Below are positions 35,072-45,007 of a DNA stretch of 64,000 nucleotides, in pieces (the stretch's first letter is position 1; the number at the start of each line of letters is the position of its first letter). The notes under the pieces are model-generated. The model saw only the letters and a list, made by a program, of their open reading frames with translations, did no database searches and was not told the origin of the DNA. A program made the translations under genes and the position numbers. Source of the stretch: Acinetobacter ihumii (GTDB lineage: Bacteria; Pseudomonadota; Gammaproteobacteria; Pseudomonadales; Moraxellaceae); contig NZ_LR130760.1 of NCBI RefSeq assembly GCF_900625095.1, forward strand, positions 2,433,106 through 2,497,105, in the 5' to 3' direction.

Positions 35072-35431
35072 ATGGCACAATCAAACGACCAGACACAGAA
35101 GCAAAATCTTGATACCGAAGCCAATCAGCTGGATGTCGACATTCTGGAAAATAATGACTTTTCATCACAACAACTTGAAGGTCTAACCGACAGTACTGAA
35201 CTCGATGAGACGTTGAAGCAGGAGAACCAAACTATGCAAAATCAGCCAAAATCTCAACCTTTGAATCCTGATGGTGATGCTGCACCTGATGATAGTCAGG
35301 GTAATCAAGCTATTCGTGAAGCAGCAGAACAGATTGATCAGCAAAAATTGGCAGAGAATTTAAAGGATCGCCATCCAGATCATCCAAGTGAAAATCCGGC
35401 GCCGTTTATCTCTGAAGATGATGCGAAATAA
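35072..35431 (+). CDS. Small acidic, probably disordered protein
   Basis: This highly acidic protein has 119 residues with almost no hydrophobic core: runs of Asp, Glu, Gln and Asn, with no Cys or Trp and no signal peptide. A central QQLEGLTDSTELDETLKQEN segment and a C-terminal REAAEQIDQQKLAENLKDRH may form short helices. An AAGGAG ribosome site 8 nt upstream makes it a good gene. I do not recognise a family. The composition suggests a hydrophilic stress or desiccation protein or a chaperone-like linker, but that is speculation. Confidence 0.7.
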   Translation: MAQSNDQTQKQNLDTEANQLDVDILENNDFSSQQLEGLTDSTELDETLKQENQTMQNQPKSQPLNPDGDAAPDDSQGNQAIREAAEQIDQQKLAENLKDRHPDHPSENPAPFISEDDAK

Positions 35432-35485
35432 AGCATGAAAAAATACTGTGATCTCCTCAATAGTTTGTTATGATAGCTATACTTC

Positions 35486-35602
35486 ATTGGGGAGTAGCCT
35501 CTAGTTACGCGATGTAACTGGGTGATGATCAACATAATTGTTCAACCGAACATGGTCATCATAGCTTGAACGTCTCCGCGTTCTTTAGTCGGCAAGACCT
35601 TT
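35486..35602 (+). promoter_or_regulatory. yybP-ykoY-type manganese riboswitch aptamer
   Basis: The leader begins TTGGGGAGTAGCC (from 35487), a hallmark of yybP-ykoY RNAs, and ends with GGCAAGACC (35591-35599), the other conserved strand of the ion-binding three-way region. Between them are hairpin AGTTAC-GCGAT-GTAACT, an outer stem around GATGATCAAC/GGTCATC, and a GAACG-CGTTC hairpin. It stands directly upstream of a TMEM165/GDT1-family membrane exporter, a class of gene this riboswitch controls in other proteobacteria. The aptamer is a strong match by eye; Mn2+ as ligand is taken from the family. Confidence 0.88.
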
Positions 35603-35623
35603 GATTTATCGTTCTGCACTTTT

Positions 35624-35665
35624 TGGCTAGCAGGAGCGATAGGTCATAGGTATATATGCTAGCCA
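35624..35665 (+). promoter_or_regulatory. Expression platform hairpin of the manganese riboswitch
   Basis: TGGCTAGCA (35624-35632) and TGCTAGCCA (35657-35665) form a perfect 9-bp stem. Its right arm ends 10 nt before the start codon, so it would cover the upstream side of the ribosome site; its loop contains AGGAG, which could be an alternative decoy. No U tract follows the stem, which favours control of translation rather than of termination. Confidence 0.6.
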
Positions 35666-35675
35666 GAGAACAGAT

Positions 35676-36251
35676 ATGCAAGAATTCCTGATTTCGACTT
35701 CTGTTGTTGCCCTCGCTGAAATGGGCGACAAAACCCAGCTCCTTGCGCTTTTACTCGCTGCCCGGTTCCGCAAACCTGTTCCTATTCTGATTGCAATTTT
35801 ATTGGCAACCACCATTAATCATGGTCTTTCTGCTTTGCTTGGGCAATGGTTGACCACAGTTCTTAATCCAGATGTGATGGTATGGGTGCTGGCAATTGGA
35901 TTTATTGCGATGGCTATGTGGATGCTTATTCCCGATCAATTGGATGATGAAACCGATAGCATTAACAAATGGCAACGCTTTGGCGTGTTTGGTGCCACCT
36001 TTATTTTATTTTTCCTTGCAGAGATTGGTGATAAAACCCAAATTGCCACCGTTGCTTTAGCTGCACGATATGACAGTGTATTTTGGGTCATGTTAGGAAC
36101 CACGGTCGGCATGATGATTGCCAATGCGCCAGCTGTATTCATTGGTAATAAAATGGCAGATCGTTTACCGATTTCACTTATTCACAAAATTGGTGCCGCG
36201 ATTTTCCTGATTGTCGGGGTTTCAACGTTGCTACAACATTATTTCTTTTAA
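35676..36251 (+). CDS. TMEM165/GDT1-family manganese exporter
   Basis: This 191-residue polytopic inner-membrane protein has the two signature repeats of the UPF0016/GDT1 family: ALAEMGDKTQLLALLLA near residue 12 and FLAEIGDKTQIATVALA near 115, each with E-x-G-D-K-T. Six hydrophobic helices are visible. Bacterial members (MneA type) export Mn2+, and the manganese riboswitch just upstream strongly supports that role. It is monocistronic with its own terminator. MntP is a different family, so the gene symbol is left blank. Confidence 0.9.
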   Translation: MQEFLISTSVVALAEMGDKTQLLALLLAARFRKPVPILIAILLATTINHGLSALLGQWLTTVLNPDVMVWVLAIGFIAMAMWMLIPDQLDDETDSINKWQRFGVFGATFILFFLAEIGDKTQIATVALAARYDSVFWVMLGTTVGMMIANAPAVFIGNKMADRLPISLIHKIGAAIFLIVGVSTLLQHYFF

Positions 36252-36271
36252 TTGACCTCTTGGTACAGATC

Positions 36272-36298
36272 AAGCACCTGTTCGCAGGTGCTTTTTTA
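36272..36298 (+). terminator. Terminator after the manganese exporter
   Basis: AAGCACCTG, tetraloop TTCG, CAGGTGCTTTTTT, 20 bp after the stop codon. Confidence 0.95.
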
Positions 36299-36407
36299 TA
36301 TTTTATTTTCAGGTTTTTCCTTGAATCATTGTATCTAATCAATAATCCCATTATTTTATTATGGAATTAAATGAAAATATGAATTGCTATCTTGGGGAAA
36401 AGATAAA

Positions 36408-37208
36408 ATGGTCGCAGAACGTACAACTTCACAAATTTTATTTGATAATGGCACACACCGCTGTATCCGTTTTAGTAGCCTTGTTCATGGGGAAGGGGTA
36501 CAAGCCAATCAATTTTTAATTATTGATCAAAACCGAGCCGCCGTAATTGATCCGGGGGGCGACTTGACCTATATGCCATTGACCATGGAATTAAATAAAT
36601 ATACGCGTCTGGAAAATCTGGATTATGTCATGGCTTCACATCAGGATCCGGATATTATTACCTCTATGCCACGCTGGCTGGTTTATACCAGTGCAAAAGT
36701 CGTGGCATCCAAGCTTTGGGCGCGATTTTTACCGCATTTAAGTTCAAACTTCATGAGTGATCGCATGAAAGGCAATTGGCTGGATCGACTGATTGAATTA
36801 CCTGATGCTGGGCAAGTAATTCCACTGGGACAAAGTACAATTATCGCAGTTCCCGGCCATTTTCTACATTCAGTTGGAAATTTTCAGTTTTATGATCCAG
36901 TCGCTAAAATTCTATTTTCTGGGGATATGGGCGCGTCGATGGTAGAAGATGCTGCGTTACCGATCGATAACTTTACACATCACATTGCAAACATGAAAGG
37001 GTTCCATCAGCGCTATATGTGCTCCAATCGAGTGGTGCGTTTATGGGTCAACATGGTCCGTCAAATGGATATTGAGATGCTGGTTCCACAGCATGGTGCA
37101 GCTTTTATCGGTAAGGAACAAGTGGAACAATTTCTGGACTGGATTGAAAACTTGGCCTGTGGCATTGATTTAATGGACGAAAGTAACTTTAGTTATCCAG
37201 TAAAATGA
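36408..37208 (+). CDS. MBL-fold protein with di-iron (ODP-like) site
   Basis: This protein has 266 residues when started at MVAERTTSQI, the ATG after GGGGAAAAGATAAA; a further upstream codon at 36384 is less likely. The metallo-beta-lactamase fold is shown by IDPGGDLT, SHQDPDI (His78, Asp80, Asp82), PGHFLHSVGNF (His151), FSGDMGAS (Asp173) and PQHGAAF (His229). This HxDxD...H...D...H set is closer to the di-iron site of flavodiiron proteins than to zinc HxHxDH hydrolases. There is no flavodoxin domain, so it is a stand-alone oxygen-binding di-iron domain, which in other bacteria may sense or reduce O2 or NO. The exact role is unknown. Confidence 0.8.
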   Translation: MVAERTTSQILFDNGTHRCIRFSSLVHGEGVQANQFLIIDQNRAAVIDPGGDLTYMPLTMELNKYTRLENLDYVMASHQDPDIITSMPRWLVYTSAKVVASKLWARFLPHLSSNFMSDRMKGNWLDRLIELPDAGQVIPLGQSTIIAVPGHFLHSVGNFQFYDPVAKILFSGDMGASMVEDAALPIDNFTHHIANMKGFHQRYMCSNRVVRLWVNMVRQMDIEMLVPQHGAAFIGKEQVEQFLDWIENLACGIDLMDESNFSYPVK

Positions 37209-37309
37209 TCAATTAATCACAGATTTTAATCGTGATTCCATTGTAAAATAGCACTAAGATCAAGGCATCTAGTTGCTATTTTATTTCTATAACAATAAAG
37301 GAATATGGG

Positions 37310-38326
37310 ATGACATTACTCAACGAGCGACAAAGCCAGATCGTCAGTTATATCCTCATGACTATCGTACTGCTGATCCTGATTCCTTTACATCTGCTGG
37401 TAGCATTTTTATCTGGTTTTCTGGTTTATGCGCTTCTTACCAAATTAAGTCCTTATGCTGAAAAATTTTCCAGCGGTAAATATGGACGCATTCTTGCGGT
37501 CGCCATTTTTAATATTGTGGTGATTAGTTTATTGGTGTTATTGGTATTTGGTTCGATCTCCTATGTGGTACATGATTTAAAAGATGGTGGTTTAGTCACC
37601 ATGAGTCGTAATCTGGATATTTTGCTGGAACGATTTCAACAGGAATTTGGTCAGTATTTTTCAGGTTATATTCCTGAAAGTCTGGACGATATGAAAAGTT
37701 ATGTCTTTGAATGGCTTAAAAATCATGTCGAAACCTTACAACATGCAGGAACCGATGCCTTACACGCCTTTGTGACTATGATTATCGGGATGATTCTAGG
37801 GGCACTGGTTTCCTTGAGCCCGATTGAAGATCAAGAGAATGCTCCCAGCTTTAAACGCCAATGTTTACAACGATTACATGTGTTGTATAACGCATTTAAA
37901 AACGTGGTGTTCGCTCAGATTAAAATTTCGATGATTAATACCTTACTGTCTGGCATATTTATTTTAGTGGTTTTACCGCTGTTAGGCATGCATTTACCTT
38001 TTGCTAAAACATTGGTGATTTTGACATTTATTTTTGGTTTAATTCCTGTGGTGGGCAATCTTATTTCCAATACACTGGTTATTTTATCGGCGATCAGTAT
38101 TTCATTTGTGGCAGCGTCAATCGCCTTTGTATATCTGGTCTTGGTGCATAAGCTCGAATACTTTTTAAATGCTAAAATTATCGGTCAGCGCATTAATGCC
38201 AATGCATGGGAACTTTTGATTGCCATGCTATTTTTTCAGGCGGTATTTGGTATGGCAGGGCTGATTGTGGCACCCATTTATTATTCTTACTTTAAAAATG
38301 AAATGAAACAGGCGGGGCTGATTTAG
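37310..38326 (+). CDS. AI-2E family permease
   Basis: This 338-residue inner-membrane protein has hydrophobic helices near residues 12-45, 63-90, 150-170, 205-235, 240-275 and 290-330 and a soluble loop at 90-150. The length and the late GLIPVVGNLISNTLV plus AGLIVAPIYYSYFK segments match the AI-2E transporter (PerM/YhhQ-type UPF0118) family. Members have been proposed to export AI-2 or other small solutes, or to act as Na+/H+ antiporters, so the substrate is unknown. It is followed by an inverted repeat and guaB. Confidence 0.88.
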   Translation: MTLLNERQSQIVSYILMTIVLLILIPLHLLVAFLSGFLVYALLTKLSPYAEKFSSGKYGRILAVAIFNIVVISLLVLLVFGSISYVVHDLKDGGLVTMSRNLDILLERFQQEFGQYFSGYIPESLDDMKSYVFEWLKNHVETLQHAGTDALHAFVTMIIGMILGALVSLSPIEDQENAPSFKRQCLQRLHVLYNAFKNVVFAQIKISMINTLLSGIFILVVLPLLGMHLPFAKTLVILTFIFGLIPVVGNLISNTLVILSAISISFVAASIAFVYLVLVHKLEYFLNAKIIGQRINANAWELLIAMLFFQAVFGMAGLIVAPIYYSYFKNEMKQAGLI

Positions 38327-38359
38327 GGTTAGTTGTTTCAATTTAAAGCAAAAAAAGAT

Positions 38360-38414
38360 GCCATTAAATTTCCCATAATAAAAAATGAAATTTAATGGCA
38401 AATTTGTTTATAAT
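38360..38414 (+). promoter_or_regulatory. 13-bp inverted repeat overlapping the guaB promoter
   Basis: GCCATTAAATTTC (38360-38372) and GAAATTTAATGGC (38387-38399) are perfect inverted repeats with a 14-nt spacer. TATAAT (38409-38414) follows 9 bp later, and its -35 region (TGAAAT, 38386-38391) falls in the right arm. The arrangement could be an operator over the guaB promoter or an AT-rich hairpin ending the upstream gene. Confidence 0.5.
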
Positions 38415-38416
38415 AG

Positions 38417-39910
<1,494 letters not shown>

Positions 39911-39931
39911 TTTTCACCATTGCCACACATG

Positions 39932-39963
39932 AAAATGCCGTCAGTTCACTGACGGCATTTTTG
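39932..39963 (+). terminator. Terminator after guaB
   Basis: AAAATGCCGTCAG, loop TTCA, CTGACGGCATTTTTG, 22 bp after the stop codon. Confidence 0.95.
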
Positions 39964-40031
39964 TTTTGGTGTAAAGTAATAAAGATGCAAGAAAGGTTGT
40001 GTTCAAGCAACCCATAATAAGTGAGTAGAAC

Positions 40032-41369
40032 ATGAGTTATTTTGGAACAGATGGCATTCGTGGAAAATTTGGAGAAATGCCAATTACCCCTGAATTTGCC
40101 CTCAAGCTAGGATTTGCTGCGGGTAAAGTGCTTAAACGTACCAATCCTAAATCAAAACCTTTGGTGGTTTTGGGCAAAGATACGCGACTGTCGGGTTATA
40201 TTCTGGAAGCTGCTTTACAGGCAGGTTTAAATGCTGCTGGTGTCTATGTTCATTTGCTGGGACCTTTGCCTACGCCAGCCATTGCTCATTTAACCCGTGC
40301 CTTACATGCCCATGCTGGGATTGTCATTTCTGCATCACACAACCCTTATTTTGATAATGGCATTAAGTTTTTCTCAAGTGAAGGTAAAAAGTTGCCTGAT
40401 TCCTTACAAGAAGAAATTAATAAAGAATTAGAACAAGATATTTTGATCGAAGATACCGCAAGTTTGGGGAAAAGCGTTCGGGTGAAAGACGCCAATGGAC
40501 GCTATATCGAGTTTTGTAAATCGACGTTTCCGTATCATTATGATTTACGCAATTTAAAAATTGTGGTGGATTGCGCCAATGGTGCAGCCTACAACGTTGG
40601 ACCTGCCGTGTTTCGTGAATTGGGTGCCAGTGTAGTTGCCTTATACAATGAGCCGAATGGCATGAATATTAATGAACATTGCGGCTCGACTCATCCTGAA
40701 CAGTTACAAAAAGCAGTGCTAGAACATCAGGCAGATATAGGAATTGCCTTTGATGGGGACGCAGATCGCGTGATTTTGGTCGATCAGTTTGGTCATCAGG
40801 TCGATGGTGATTCTATTTTATATATTTTGGCAACGCAGTCCAAGACTAAACCTGCGGGCATTGTCGGCACTTTAATGAGTAATATGGCACTTGAACTGGC
40901 TTTAGAAAAAGCACAGGTTCCATTTGTTCGTGCCAAAGTCGGTGACCGTTATGTACTGCAAGCTTTAGAAGAAAATGACTGGGTGATTGGCGGAGAGCCA
41001 TCGGGTCATATTTTAACCTTGGATAAAAGTACCACTGGTGATGCGATTATTGCAGCCTTACAAGTATTAACCGTGATGGTCGAGCAAGAAAAAGCACTGC
41101 ATGAATTGGTGGCTGAGTTTAAATTATTTCCACAAGTATTGGTCAATGTGCGTCTGGATCAAATGATTGATCCATATGCCTTTCCTGCTTTGGTTACTGA
41201 GTTTGAAAAAGCTGAAGCGCAACTGAAAGGTCGTGGTCGTTTACTGATTCGTAAATCGGGCACCGAACCTGTGATTCGGGTCATGGTCGAAGGTGACCAG
41301 CAAGAAGAAGTCACTGCACTTGCCAATCAACTGGCGGATGCTGTGCGTTTCCATGCCACTGCTGCCTAA
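40032..41369 (+). CDS. glmM: Phosphoglucosamine mutase
   Basis: This 445-residue enzyme converts glucosamine-6-phosphate to glucosamine-1-phosphate, feeding UDP-GlcNAc for peptidoglycan and lipid A. The start [20 protein letters not shown] is diagnostic. The phosphoserine loop is [17 protein letters not shown], the metal loop [13 protein letters not shown], and the sugar-binding [26 protein letters not shown] is the C-terminal phosphate-binding motif. pdxH follows after 9 bp, starting a tight glmM-pdxH-recJ run. Confidence 0.96.
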   Translation: MSYFGTDGIRGKFGEMPITPEFALKLGFAAGKVLKRTNPKSKPLVVLGKDTRLSGYILEAALQAGLNAAGVYVHLLGPLPTPAIAHLTRALHAHAGIVISASHNPYFDNGIKFFSSEGKKLPDSLQEEINKELEQDILIEDTASLGKSVRVKDANGRYIEFCKSTFPYHYDLRNLKIVVDCANGAAYNVGPAVFRELGASVVALYNEPNGMNINEHCGSTHPEQLQKAVLEHQADIGIAFDGDADRVILVDQFGHQVDGDSILYILATQSKTKPAGIVGTLMSNMALELALEKAQVPFVRAKVGDRYVLQALEENDWVIGGEPSGHILTLDKSTTGDAIIAALQVLTVMVEQEKALHELVAEFKLFPQVLVNVRLDQMIDPYAFPALVTEFEKAEAQLKGRGRLLIRKSGTEPVIRVMVEGDQQEEVTALANQLADAVRFHATAA

Positions 41370-41378
41370 GGAAAGCAT

Positions 41379-42035
41379 ATGATGGATCTGATTAAAGACC
41401 TGAGTGAATTGCGCTTAAGCTATGAAAAAGGTGAACTCTATGAGAATCAGGTTGACCCGAATCCGCATGCACAATTTCTACAATGGTTTAATTACGCTTT
41501 GGAAGCCAAGGTGCATGAACCCTATGCCATGTCAGTGGCAACCTGTAATCTGCAAGGTCATCCTCATGTCCGTACGCTTTTGCTGCGTGGTGCAACCGAA
41601 ACGGGTTATGATTTTTATACCAACTATGACAGTCAAAAAGGGCAGGATTTAGCAGAAAATCCTTATGTTGAACTGCTGTTTTATTGGCATGATCTGGAAC
41701 GTCAGATTCGTATTAGTGGTCATGTCAGTAAAATTCCTGAACTTGAAGCGATAGATTATTATCACAAACGCCCACGTGATAGTCAGATTGCTGCACACAT
41801 TAGTACCCCACAAAGTGGTGTGATCCAAAGCCGTGACGAATTGGAACAGCGTTTTAATCAGCTCCATGATCGCATCGGAGAAAAAGCAGAACTGCCAAAA
41901 CCAGAGTTTTGGGGTGGTTATCGCGTACAGCCAGATTATTATGAATTCTGGCAAGGTCGACCTAATCGTTTACATGATCGACTCAGTTATGCCAAAGTGG
42001 ACGGGACATGGAAGTTACAGCGTTTAATGCCTTAA
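41379..42035 (+). CDS. pdxH: Pyridoxamine 5'-phosphate oxidase
   Basis: This 218-residue FMN enzyme oxidises pyridoxine or pyridoxamine phosphate to pyridoxal phosphate. RLSYEKGELYENQVDPNPHAQF, EPYAMSVATC, RTLLLRGATETGYDFYTNYD and the C-terminal WQGRPNRLHDRLSYAK (FMN and substrate contacts) are the family landmarks. ATGATG at the start gives a one-residue ambiguity. The stop abuts the recJ start codon, so translation is coupled. Confidence 0.96.
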   Translation: MMDLIKDLSELRLSYEKGELYENQVDPNPHAQFLQWFNYALEAKVHEPYAMSVATCNLQGHPHVRTLLLRGATETGYDFYTNYDSQKGQDLAENPYVELLFYWHDLERQIRISGHVSKIPELEAIDYYHKRPRDSQIAAHISTPQSGVIQSRDELEQRFNQLHDRIGEKAELPKPEFWGGYRVQPDYYEFWQGRPNRLHDRLSYAKVDGTWKLQRLMP

Positions 42036-43736
42036 ATGACTCAATTTCAAATTAAACAACGCCCTTTATTGACACGCCCTGAATCCTTTCAGGACGTGCC
42101 GCCGTTTATTGCAAAAATTCTGGCACGACGCGGTGTTCAATCGCCTGATGAGCTTGATTTAAAACTCAAACATTTGCTTGCACCACAGCTCAAGGATCTG
42201 GATAAAGCGATTGAGTTGATTGATCAAGCAATTGATCAGCAACAAAAAATCGTGATTGTCGGTGATTATGATGCAGATGGCGCGACCAGTACTGCTTTAA
42301 TGATACTGGTATTACGAGATATGGGGGCTGATGTCGATTATTTAGTGCCCGATCGCTTTAAATACGGTTATGGACTGACGCCTGCGATTGCAGAGTTAGC
42401 ACATCAGACCTTTCAGCCCGATATTTTGATCACGGTTGACAATGGTATTTCCAGTCATGCTGGTGTTGATCAGTGTCATGCTTTAGGTATGAAAGTGATT
42501 ATTACTGATCATCATTTGACCACCAAAGCAACACCGCAAGCTGAGGCTGTGGTGAATCCGAATCAGTTGGGATGTGAGTTTCCAAGTAAGGCACTGGCTG
42601 GGGTCGGAGTCGCATTTTATTTATTGGCAAATCTGGCGACTTATCGGAGTAAGCGCAATAAAACTAGCTCTAAAATCAGTCAATATCTTGATCTGGTTGC
42701 ACTCGGAACTTACGCAGATGTTGCCAGTCTGGACTATAACAATCGGATTTTAGTTGACGCTGGTTTGAAACGAATCCAACAGCAGCAATGTCGTTTGGGC
42801 ATATTGGCTTTACTGGAAATTGCTGGACGTGATGCCGCTACGCTCAAAGCACAGGATCTGGGTTTCGTTCTTGGTCCACGCATCAATGCTGCGGGACGTA
42901 TGGACAGCATGAATATTGGCATCGAATGTTTATTGGCTGATGATTATGCCAAAGCGCATGAGATTGCCTTGCAACTGAATCAGCTCAATGTTGAACGCCG
43001 TCAAGTTGAAACCAGTATGAAGCAACAGGCACTCAGTTATCTGCAACAGCTTCAACTAGATACACAGAGCATTCCTCCAGCATTGATTCTTTTTGAGGAA
43101 ACCTGGCACCAAGGTGTGATCGGTATTGTTGCAGGGCGTTTAAAAGAGCAATTTCACCGTCCGAGCATTGTGTTTGCGCCTGATGAAGATGGACAGCATA
43201 TCAAAGGTTCAGCACGATCTATTGATGGGATTCATATTCGTGATGCGATTGAGCGTGTCGCAGAAGCGCATCCTGAGCTGATTAGCCATTTTGGCGGACA
43301 TGCTGCTGCGGCAGGATTAACCTTGCATAAAACGCATTTTCAGGCATTTAAACGTCATTTTAATGATCTGCTGACAGAAATGGATCAGGCACTCTTTCAG
43401 GCAACCTTATGGACAGATGGTCATTTGCCCAAAGATGCATTTGACTTGGCAACCTTAGGACAGATTGAACAGCTTGGCCCGTGGGGACATCAATTTCCAT
43501 TACCGCAGTTTGAGGGTGAATTTAAGGTATTGGATTATCGCTGGCTGAAAGACAGTCATTTAAAACTGAAACTGGCACTGGATGATGGTGCAACAGTCGA
43601 GGCGATTGCGTTTAATGCAAAGGATAAATTTCGCTTTGATCCCATGCAGAAAACAGCACGGTTGGTGTATGAACTAGAGCGTAATCAGTTTAATGGTTCA
43701 GTGAGTTTACAGCTTCGAATTATTTATCTGGAATAA
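42036..43736 (+). CDS. recJ: Single-stranded-DNA exonuclease RecJ
   Basis: This 566-residue 5'-3' exonuclease acts in RecF recombination, base-excision and mismatch repair. The DHH-family motifs appear in order: IVGDYDADGATSTAL, TVDNGISSH, ITDHHLTT, ALGTYADVASL and the DHHA1-type SHFGGHAAAAGLTL. The C-terminal OB domain contains FPLPQFEGEFKVLDYRWLK. It begins immediately after the pdxH stop and ends in a bidirectional terminator. The family length is typical. Confidence 0.96.
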   Translation: MTQFQIKQRPLLTRPESFQDVPPFIAKILARRGVQSPDELDLKLKHLLAPQLKDLDKAIELIDQAIDQQQKIVIVGDYDADGATSTALMILVLRDMGADVDYLVPDRFKYGYGLTPAIAELAHQTFQPDILITVDNGISSHAGVDQCHALGMKVIITDHHLTTKATPQAEAVVNPNQLGCEFPSKALAGVGVAFYLLANLATYRSKRNKTSSKISQYLDLVALGTYADVASLDYNNRILVDAGLKRIQQQQCRLGILALLEIAGRDAATLKAQDLGFVLGPRINAAGRMDSMNIGIECLLADDYAKAHEIALQLNQLNVERRQVETSMKQQALSYLQQLQLDTQSIPPALILFEETWHQGVIGIVAGRLKEQFHRPSIVFAPDEDGQHIKGSARSIDGIHIRDAIERVAEAHPELISHFGGHAAAAGLTLHKTHFQAFKRHFNDLLTEMDQALFQATLWTDGHLPKDAFDLATLGQIEQLGPWGHQFPLPQFEGEFKVLDYRWLKDSHLKLKLALDDGATVEAIAFNAKDKFRFDPMQKTARLVYELERNQFNGSVSLQLRIIYLE

Positions 43737-43746
43737 TATTTCATAT

Positions 43747-43777
43747 AAAAAAATCGCTCAATTTGAGCGATTTTTTT
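43747..43777. terminator. Bidirectional terminator between recJ and the porin
   Basis: AAAAAAATCGCTCA, loop ATT, TGAGCGATTTTTTT: a 14-bp stem with A and U runs on both sides, between convergent genes. Confidence 0.93.
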
Positions 43778-43793
43778 ATCAGTTGTATTTCGA

Positions 43794-44567
43794 TTAGAAA
43801 CGGTAAGCAGCACGAACACCATAAGTGTTGTAGTCATCACCAAAACCAATACGACCTTCAACGCTGACTTGTTGATTCAGGAATTTCTTCGCATTAATAC
43901 CCCATTCATCACGGTCAGTTAAATCGTTGTTGTAATAATCTGCACCTACACTCAAAGTTTTGTCGATGTAGTAATCACCACGAACTTTATATTCATCTAG
44001 ATCACCGAAAGCACCGTAGGCTTCAAGGTTAACATCATGTTGACCTACTTGAGTTACATATTTCGCACGAATGGTTGGGTCAGCACCGTCATCACCATCT
44101 TTTTGGTCATAACCCGTTACACCCAAAGCAAGTAATAAGCCCGGTGTTGGCAAGTAACCGATTTCCGCACCGTAAAGCGTAGTTTTGTTGTCAATTGGGA
44201 TATTGTCAACTTCAAACTCTTCACGACCAATACGACCACTTACGTAGAAATCACTATTTGGTACATAATATTCAGCACCGATGCCATAATTGGTATCTTT
44301 TACGCCATCATTGTCTGCATATTTGACTTGGGCATTTACATTGCTGGCACGATCAAGGAACGCTGCTTCAGCAAGTGGTGCATTACGAGTTTGGACAGGA
44401 TTAAAGTAATAAGTACCATCCACACCAAATTGATGAGTAGAATCGAAATCATCCCAGTCATTGTACTGATATGAACCGCCGACTTCTGCTTGGTACGCAT
44501 GTGCAGTACCCATCCCGACAAAAGCCAAGGTTGACAACAAAGCAGATGCAATTGCTAATTTTTTCAT
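43794..44567 (-). CDS. Acinetobacter-type putative porin
   Basis: This 257-residue outer-membrane protein starts with a clear signal peptide (MKKLAIASALLSTLAFVGMG, cleavage at AHA-YQ). The mature chain is a run of amphipathic strands with many Asp, Tyr and Gly residues and ends RAAYRF with C-terminal Phe. Segments PLAEAAFLDRASNV and YGIGAEYYVPNSDFYVSG are typical of the Acinetobacter putative-porin family, which includes Omp33-36-like proteins; the exact subfamily is not certain. The GGAGGGGAG ribosome site is strong, as is usual for abundant porins. Confidence 0.8.
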   Translation of the reverse strand: MKKLAIASALLSTLAFVGMGTAHAYQAEVGGSYQYNDWDDFDSTHQFGVDGTYYFNPVQTRNAPLAEAAFLDRASNVNAQVKYADNDGVKDTNYGIGAEYYVPNSDFYVSGRIGREEFEVDNIPIDNKTTLYGAEIGYLPTPGLLLALGVTGYDQKDGDDGADPTIRAKYVTQVGQHDVNLEAYGAFGDLDEYKVRGDYYIDKTLSVGADYYNNDLTDRDEWGINAKKFLNQQVSVEGRIGFGDDYNTYGVRAAYRF

Positions 44568-45007
44568 GGAAAAATCTCCCCTCCAAAGTTTATAAAAAGT
44601 AAATCTTTTGTTACAACTTCAGTCTAGTGGAAAATAATGGTGCGTCAATTCTGGCTTGGTAACTGTAGTGTAATAATGTAATTGCAATGTAATAATATAA
44701 TATTAAATTATTGTTTTATAATAAAATTTACAAATGTTTTGTTTTATTAAAAGATCTATGTTTGTGTGAACAAATCGGGATTATGCTCAAAAATAAAGCA
44801 TTTTAATGAGAGAGAATTACACAAGATACATCATGATGAAGCACATAAATGAGTTTAAAAATTAAAAAATATCATGGAAGAATCATCAAAATACTCATTC
44901 AGATCTGTTAAAAATGCTGCTGTAACACGTGATAAAGATCAGACCTGTTTTAGACCGCACGCTATGCTAAAATAATGCGCTATTTATTTTGATGTGAGCG
45001 TAATCGC
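44568..45007. other. AT-rich divergent promoter region of porin and prfB
   Basis: No gene is seen in these 440 bp. Near 44669-44696 the 9-mer TGTAATAAT occurs twice, 19 bp apart, upstream of the porin. Next to prfB the sequence TAAAAT around 44969 resembles a -10 box. The AT content is very high over 44690-44900. Confidence 0.4.

Noticed and set aside
36384-36407. Upstream extension of the di-iron MBL gene
   Set aside because: The ATG at 36408 has a better ribosome site and the extra eight residues are not part of the fold.
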